Assembly (NCBI GenBank): GCA_002376965.1
Contig: DFOV01000282.1
Coordinates: 1-10,733 of the forward strand
Origin: Gammaproteobacteria bacterium UBA3532
GTDB lineage: Bacteria; Pseudomonadota; Gammaproteobacteria; Enterobacterales; UBA3532
DNA: 10,733 nucleotides
Reading direction: 5' to 3'
Below the pieces are notes generated by a model. It had not been told where the DNA came from, did no database searches, and worked only from the letters and a program-made list of their open reading frames with translations. The first letter of the stretch is position 1; each line of letters starts with the position of its first letter. Made by a program: the position numbers and the translations under genes. Positions 6,642 to 10,733 of the stretch are shown here, one piece after another.

Positions 6642-6968
6642 TTATCGTATCTCTTCCTCATATACCGCATTGCGTAACAACCTATACCGACAAATGCGCG
6701 TTATGAGATATACAACGATAACAACAGGAACAACGACCAACCAAGGCAACGCGAGCCACTCTTGAACGAAGAGAGCACTAAGCCCAATCGCGAGAGACAG
6801 AAGAGCTATCAGATTAACAGCAATTGCCAATGATGGGCTTGCCAGCTTTTTCACTTTTGTTAGTGTTTTCGTACAAGCGTGACAAGTGGCCCACTCACCG
6901 AACAACGCTGATCGCCACTCAACAGTAATGTCCTGCTCGCACTTCGGGCATCGAATATTTTCTGGCAT
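6642..6968 (-). CDS. Zinc-ribbon protein with two membrane helices
   Basis: A 108-residue protein beginning MPENIRCPKC. The start at 6968 is preferred over an in-frame ATG eight codons upstream because GGAGGA lies at 6974-6979 on the complement, five bases away. Two C-x-x-C pairs (Cys7/Cys10 and Cys29/Cys32) form a zinc-ribbon-like N-terminal module. Two hydrophobic segments follow at about residues 44-66 and 72-90, then a basic and finally acidic tail (EEEIR). This layout resembles small bacterial membrane-anchored zinc-ribbon proteins of unknown role. The start lies one base after the stop codon of the large prenyl-synthase-like gene, so translation is very likely coupled. It may be a membrane partner of that protein, but this is inference. 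Confidence 0.85.
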   Translation of the reverse strand: MPENIRCPKCEQDITVEWRSALFGEWATCHACTKTLTKVKKLASPSLAIAVNLIALLSLAIGLSALFVQEWLALPWLVVVPVVIVVYLITRICRYRLLRNAVYEEEIR

Positions 6969-6969
6969 A

Positions 6970-9330
6970 TCAATCCTCCCTGAATACCACATAGTCGATT
7001 AAGAATTGCAGAAATTCAGCGCTTGGGCCAAATATGCTTAGTAATTTGGTTGCCGCTTGGTGATGCTTAAACAGCTCTGTGGCGGCCGCTTCTTGGCCGA
7101 GGCAGGTAACAAAGGATGCCTTTTGTTGCGCCCTATCCTGTTGAATAGGTTTGCCGAGGGCAATCGCATCGCTGGTGGCGTCGAGTAGATCATCTTTGAT
7201 TTGATACGCAAGACCCATGTGTTCGGCAAAAGATTGGAGTTGTTGAATTTTCTTGGACGACTGACCACTGAGCAGCGCCGGAATAACCAATGCAGCCTCA
7301 ATTGCCAAGCCGGTTTTAAGGCGACAGATTTCGGTTAACTGCTGCTGACTGGTCGTGATGCACGATGTGAGATCAAGCTGCTGCCCCTCACTAATAGCCT
7401 GGGTGGTGTTAGATGCATAGCCGATTGCGGCGATCACTTGGGGTGAAGGCAGGCCTTCAATGGTAGTTAGGCATTCCACCGCCTTCATCATCAGATTAAT
7501 TGCAGCAAGCTCAGCCGTCGCTTCTGATTGGCAGTGATGGTGGAGGCTTGGTCTGCCCCGCCTCATGGGCGCATTGTCTTGGCTGGGCTTGTCGTCGAAG
7601 ATCAGCGATGCGGTGTGCATATATTCCAGCATTTGCACAACGGGCAGACATTGCGCATCTGACAATCCAAAGCTCTCAACCCCAACGATATAGGCCAATA
7701 CCGAGCGAAATCGTTTGCCACCAGAGGCAATGCTATAGTTGGAAGCATCCACCAGATTGCGTGAACTCAGACGATGGTGCTGAGATAGCTTTAATGCCGG
7801 TGAAATATGGTGCCGAATTGCATCGTATCGTTCCCGAAAGTGGGCTTCACGCTGATTTTGCTGGCGCAAGGTATCCGATATTTGTTGGCTCATCAGCTTA
7901 TCAAACCATTGGCCTGCCGGTTTGCTATCGACCAATGTTTCGATGAGAGAATCAAACGCCCTATCTCCGCTGGATAATAATAACGGGCGTATCTGGTGAT
8001 AACGCTCCGAACCTATGCGCTGGCGCATGCTACGTATGGCATTGAGGCTCCGCTCCAACAACAGTTGGCGAGTTTGTTGGTGGCCAGCATACACATGATA
8101 AATAAGATAATGTACCACTGCCCAATAAAGCCGATAGGGCACCACTCCCAAGGGATGTTTTTTGCCAAGAATGAGATGATAGGTATAGGGCGTTACGTTA
8201 CCGCTGGCCATGTCTTCATCCAGATCTTTAATGTCATCATTAAACTGGTTATAGATACCGAAACAAAAGGTTCGTAGATCCAGCCCTTGATCGTCGTGCT
8301 CATCGGCCAACGAACGGGCGATCAGCCGGCAACCTGCTGATTTGAGAATAACAGGCACATAAAGATCTTCTGCCTCCGCAATAGGTTGATTGGGTCGATG
8401 CAATCGATCTTGCTCCTGCGCCTCAAAAAAGACATAGGCTTGCGCGAAGAACTGACGATGTTGCGCCACGGGCAGGCGGCTTTTAATTTCCTTGAACGCT
8501 TGTGACAGCTCGCCATAAATAAACCCCATTTGCTGCTGGTGAGCCGAAGAAAATTTCGGGCAAGGAGCAGGAATGGTCGATAGCAGGCTTTGCTTAACCG
8601 CTTGATAAAAGAGCTCTCGCTCTTGGGCATTCAATACCGATGGCGCATCCTGCAAATCGTCTATCAGCGGGTAGGTAATGCCATAGCAGTAACCCAGGCG
8701 AATGGCATTGTCTAGCCCTTGCCGTCGTTCATCACGGCCAAGAGAAGAAGGACGCGATACCATATAATGCAATACTACACCGGCAATGATTTTAATCAGC
8801 TTGCGCATGGCTTCATCGGCACCAATCTCTATCGGTAAGTGCTTTCGAATCTGACGTAGCTTGCTATTTAGCCACAAGAAAGTCAGCTCCAGGCCATAAG
8901 GCTGCACCTGCTGAGTGAATTGCAATGAAACATCTGTTGGCGTTTTAGAACGGTTTACTAACCAACGCTTTATAGAGCGCACGGCGCGGCGGATCTGAGT
9001 TTGTGTTTTACGCTCATCAAGCCGACGCCCCAGATCGCGAATGAATATATAGCGCAAGGCCTGCTCCAGATAACGCTCAAGCTGCTGGTTGGCTGCCAGT
9101 TTATCGAAAAATGACCAAGTATCATGCGGGATGTCCGGCAACGAGCGCAGAGCAGCGCCTTCTTGGCGAGCATGCTCTTGATAGTCCTGATACAGTTGTT
9201 TGAGGTAGTCCGGCTGAGCGCTAAGTGCAGATAGCTGTTGAAAATAGTCCCTGGCTTGCTGCTCTGCGCGTTTATACACCGCACTGTCGATGGCCAATGT
9301 CGTTTCGGGCGCATCACACTCTTCTATCAT
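6970..9330 (-). CDS. Tandem isoprenyl-diphosphate-synthase-like protein (polyprenyl synthetase family, double length)
   Basis: A 786-residue protein, more than twice the usual 300-350 of trans-prenyl synthases. The C-terminal half (about 500-786) is a recognisable polyprenyl synthetase. It has GGKRFR (537-542), a first aspartate-rich motif DDKPSQDN (579-586) followed by RRG (590-592), GQQLDL (649-654), KTG (672-674), a second motif DDLLD (713-717) and GKPIQQD (726-732). These bind Mg-diphosphate and IPP in enzymes that build geranyl-, farnesyl- or longer diphosphates. The N-terminal half has its own aspartate-rich sites, IDDLQD (223-228) and NDDIKDLDED (364-373), the latter followed by SGNVTPYT. 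Their spacing of about 140 residues is like a second alpha-helical prenyl-synthase fold, though other motifs are unclear. AAGGA at 9338-9342 (complement) supports the start. Product chain length cannot be predicted. It is the first gene of the minus-strand block. Confidence 0.87.
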   Translation of the reverse strand: MIEECDAPETTLAIDSAVYKRAEQQARDYFQQLSALSAQPDYLKQLYQDYQEHARQEGAALRSLPDIPHDTWSFFDKLAANQQLERYLEQALRYIFIRDLGRRLDERKTQTQIRRAVRSIKRWLVNRSKTPTDVSLQFTQQVQPYGLELTFLWLNSKLRQIRKHLPIEIGADEAMRKLIKIIAGVVLHYMVSRPSSLGRDERRQGLDNAIRLGYCYGITYPLIDDLQDAPSVLNAQERELFYQAVKQSLLSTIPAPCPKFSSAHQQQMGFIYGELSQAFKEIKSRLPVAQHRQFFAQAYVFFEAQEQDRLHRPNQPIAEAEDLYVPVILKSAGCRLIARSLADEHDDQGLDLRTFCFGIYNQFNDDIKDLDEDMASGNVTPYTYHLILGKKHPLGVVPYRLYWAVVHYLIYHVYAGHQQTRQLLLERSLNAIRSMRQRIGSERYHQIRPLLLSSGDRAFDSLIETLVDSKPAGQWFDKLMSQQISDTLRQQNQREAHFRERYDAIRHHISPALKLSQHHRLSSRNLVDASNYSIASGGKRFRSVLAYIVGVESFGLSDAQCLPVVQMLEYMHTASLIFDDKPSQDNAPMRRGRPSLHHHCQSEATAELAAINLMMKAVECLTTIEGLPSPQVIAAIGYASNTTQAISEGQQLDLTSCITTSQQQLTEICRLKTGLAIEAALVIPALLSGQSSKKIQQLQSFAEHMGLAYQIKDDLLDATSDAIALGKPIQQDRAQQKASFVTCLGQEAAATELFKHHQAATKLLSIFGPSAEFLQFLIDYVVFRED

Positions 9331-9429
9331 CCATCAATCCTTGTTGCTATAAGTGACTGCTACTCTACCACGGCGTCAAACATAGACCAATCGGCTATCG
9401 ATACTTGCCGAAGGCATGGATGACTCTTG

Positions 9430-9451
9430 CCAGTTATCGCTGTGTAGCTGG
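9430..9451 (+). other. Imperfect hairpin in the divergent region
   Basis: CCAGTTA (9430-9436) can pair with TAGCTGG (9445-9451), seven pairs including one G-U wobble, around an 8-base loop. An A/T-rich stretch, AAATTTCTT, follows. It could be a leader structure or an sRNA end, or chance. Confidence 0.25.
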
Positions 9452-9496
9452 AAATTTCTTGCGCAAAACGCCGTAAAATCATCCTTGGTGGCTCAG

Positions 9497-9516
9497 CTGC
9501 CGCATCCATGCGGCAG
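9497..9516. repeat. Perfect GC-rich inverted repeat (hairpin or operator) upstream of the TonB receptor gene
   Basis: CTGCCGCA (9497-9504) and TGCGGCAG (9509-9516) form a perfect 8-bp stem with the 4-base loop TCCA, about 100 bases before the receptor start. The stem is GC-rich in an otherwise A/T-leaning region. It may be a protein-binding site, a leader hairpin or a terminator of a short upstream transcript. No strong T-run follows. Confidence 0.45.
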
Positions 9517-9613
9517 ATGTTTGCTCCAGAAAATATTAACTATTCTAAACCTTGAACTACACTTCACAAATAAGCGTTTGGTGCGCTGCCTATATCTTAA
9601 CGTCAGAGTAAAT

Positions 9614-10733
9614 ATGATGAATAGAAATGCCCTTTTCTTATGCGTCATTGCCTCCTTGGCAACCCCTTGTCAAGCCGGTCACACCCCAGAGCATATGATC
9701 GATAATCTTTTTGATATGCCCCTGGCTGATCTAATCAGCCTCCAATTGGAGTCACCTGCGACAGTCACGCCGACATTAGCCAACAAAAAACCGGCATCGG
9801 TCACCCAGATTTCCCGCGACATGATCAAGCAATCCGGTGCGCGCAGCTTGTACGAACTGCTGGAAATTTATGTACCTAATTTTTATTACATCCGCCATCA
9901 CTGGGAAGCTTCACACATGGGGATGCGCGGTGTGATCAGTGACCGCGATGGTAAATATTTATTATTAGTCAATGGCCGCGTAATGAACGAGAAAACCCAC
10001 TATGGTGCCATGAGCGAGCGCGACTTACCCATGATGGGAGACATTCGAAAAATCGATATCGTTCGCGGTTCGGGGTCGGTGGTTTATGGCCCAGGGGCGA
10101 TATCTATGGTGATCAACATCACCACTGAAAACTTCTCAACATCATCGGGCGATGAAGCAACTGTTGAAGTGGGTTTCGAAGAAAGCTACCAAGCGTTGGA
10201 GCTAAAAAAATCCATCGCCCTTGGTGAAGCACATGGCATATACCTGTATGCAGGGATTGCCAATTACGAAGGGGCCAATAATGATGATGCCCCAATGGTG
10301 TATGGTCTATCGGATACCACCACCTTTGGCGAAAGTATGCAAGCCGGGAAAGACAGCGATCTATCCCATCCACGCGACCATGCATCCCACCGCGGCCTTC
10401 CTAAGCTAAAACTGCATGCCAACTACCAAAACAACAACTTCGATACATGGCTGCGTTACACTCGCGGCGGTGAGCAAATGACCTGGAGTCATAAAATTCT
10501 GCTCGAATCTCCCAACGGCTTTCGCGATGCAAACACCCCTCAGTCTGAATCAACCACTCATAGCACCGGCTACCAACAACTCACCTTTACTACAGACTAC
10601 AAACACATATTCAGCGACAAACTGTGGCTCGACTTACGCTTTAGTTTTGATAGCTTCGATTTTGAGCGCATCCTGTTCGATAGCTTCGCTGATGAAAAAT
10701 CTCCAGAAAACGTAACTACTCCCCCCCCACCAA
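9614..10733 (+). CDS. TonB-dependent outer-membrane receptor, N-terminal part (partial)
   Basis: An open frame from ATG 9614 to the right edge (373 codons). Residues 1-21 form a signal peptide ending C-Q-A. An N-terminal stretch reading NLFDMPLADLISLQLES matches the acidic/leucine lead-in common in many TonB-dependent receptors. The plug domain follows: KPASVTQISRDMIKQSGARS (59-78), LLEIYVPNFYY (82-92), GMRGV (103-107), LLLVNGRVMNE (116-126), and RGSGSVVYGPGAISMVINI (151-169), the highly diagnostic end of the plug. The usual A-x-G-V-I-N-I has S-M at two positions. Beta-barrel strands begin at about 180. Such receptors import siderophore-iron, cobalamin, glycans or other ligands using TonB energy; the ligand here cannot be told. 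A second in-frame ATG at 9617 is an equally possible start, and the ribosome-binding site is weak. Confidence 0.92.
   Translation, partial: MMNRNALFLCVIASLATPCQAGHTPEHMIDNLFDMPLADLISLQLESPATVTPTLANKKPASVTQISRDMIKQSGARSLYELLEIYVPNFYYIRHHWEASHMGMRGVISDRDGKYLLLVNGRVMNEKTHYGAMSERDLPMMGDIRKIDIVRGSGSVVYGPGAISMVINITTENFSTSSGDEATVEVGFEESYQALELKKSIALGEAHGIYLYAGIANYEGANNDDAPMVYGLSDTTTFGESMQAGKDSDLSHPRDHASHRGLPKLKLHANYQNNNFDTWLRYTRGGEQMTWSHKILLESPNGFRDANTPQSESTTHSTGYQQLTFTTDYKHIFSDKLWLDLRFSFDSFDFERILFDSFADEKSPENVTTPPPP

Larger units (their letters stand above)
9331..9613. promoter_or_regulatory. Divergent intergenic region between the prenyl-synthase and TonB-receptor genes
   Basis: These 283 bases must hold the promoters of both divergent genes. 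On the minus strand TTGACG (complement of 9374-9379) is a -35-like hexamer, but no good -10 lies 16-18 bases on. On the plus strand, TTGAAC (9552-9557) and TATCTT (9593-9598) are present but badly spaced. I see no convincing Fur box. The two hairpins listed separately are the only clear structures. Confidence 0.4.

Noticed and set aside
7500..7946. 148-codon plus-strand open frame opposite the prenyl-synthase gene.
   Set aside because: It lies entirely antisense within strong prenyl-synthase coding sequence, including the conserved motifs, and its protein is cysteine- and arginine-rich with no domain.

Overview
The window looks like chromosomal DNA of a Gram-negative, probably marine or aquatic gammaproteobacterium. 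The evidence is a TonB-dependent outer-membrane receptor, a close YdgJ-type oxidoreductase, a secreted multidomain phosphoesterase with FG-GAP, PKD and carbohydrate-binding-like modules, moderate GC content and clear Shine-Dalgarno sites. No tRNA, rRNA, CRISPR array, insertion sequence or phage gene was seen. The genus cannot be fixed from the sequence alone.

Layout, left to right. Plus strand, 1-1955: the 3' end of a TetR-like regulator gene, two small overlapping membrane-protein genes (153-581 and 574-843), and an intact ydgJ-type Gfo/Idh/MocA oxidoreductase (930-1955). Plus strand, 2138-5491: one long reading frame for a secreted protein with five FG-GAP-type repeats, two PKD domains, a starch-binding-like module, a fibronectin-III-like domain, a purple-acid-phosphatase-like metallophosphoesterase and a C-terminal beta-sandwich module. 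It is broken by two in-frame stops (TGA at 2387, TAA at 2855), although the frame is otherwise continuous, so it is annotated as a probable recent pseudogene. Between the convergent gene ends (5492-5671) lies a cluster of palindromic GGCTGAGCCTGTCGAAG-type repeats.

Minus strand, 9330 down to 5672: a 786-residue tandem isoprenyl-diphosphate-synthase-like protein, a zinc-ribbon membrane protein whose start lies one base after that gene's stop, a DUF985/cupin_5 protein and a small three-helix membrane protein. The first two are almost certainly co-transcribed. A weak terminator-like hairpin separates them from the last two. A 283-bp divergent intergenic region (9331-9613) contains two hairpins and separates this block from a plus-strand TonB-dependent receptor gene that runs off the right edge.

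No single pathway unites the window. The most unusual items are the doubled prenyl-synthase protein, whose N-terminal half has its own aspartate-rich motifs, and the phosphoesterase gene with two nonsense codons in an otherwise preserved frame. I did not find convincing evidence of a wholly new defence or mobile system.
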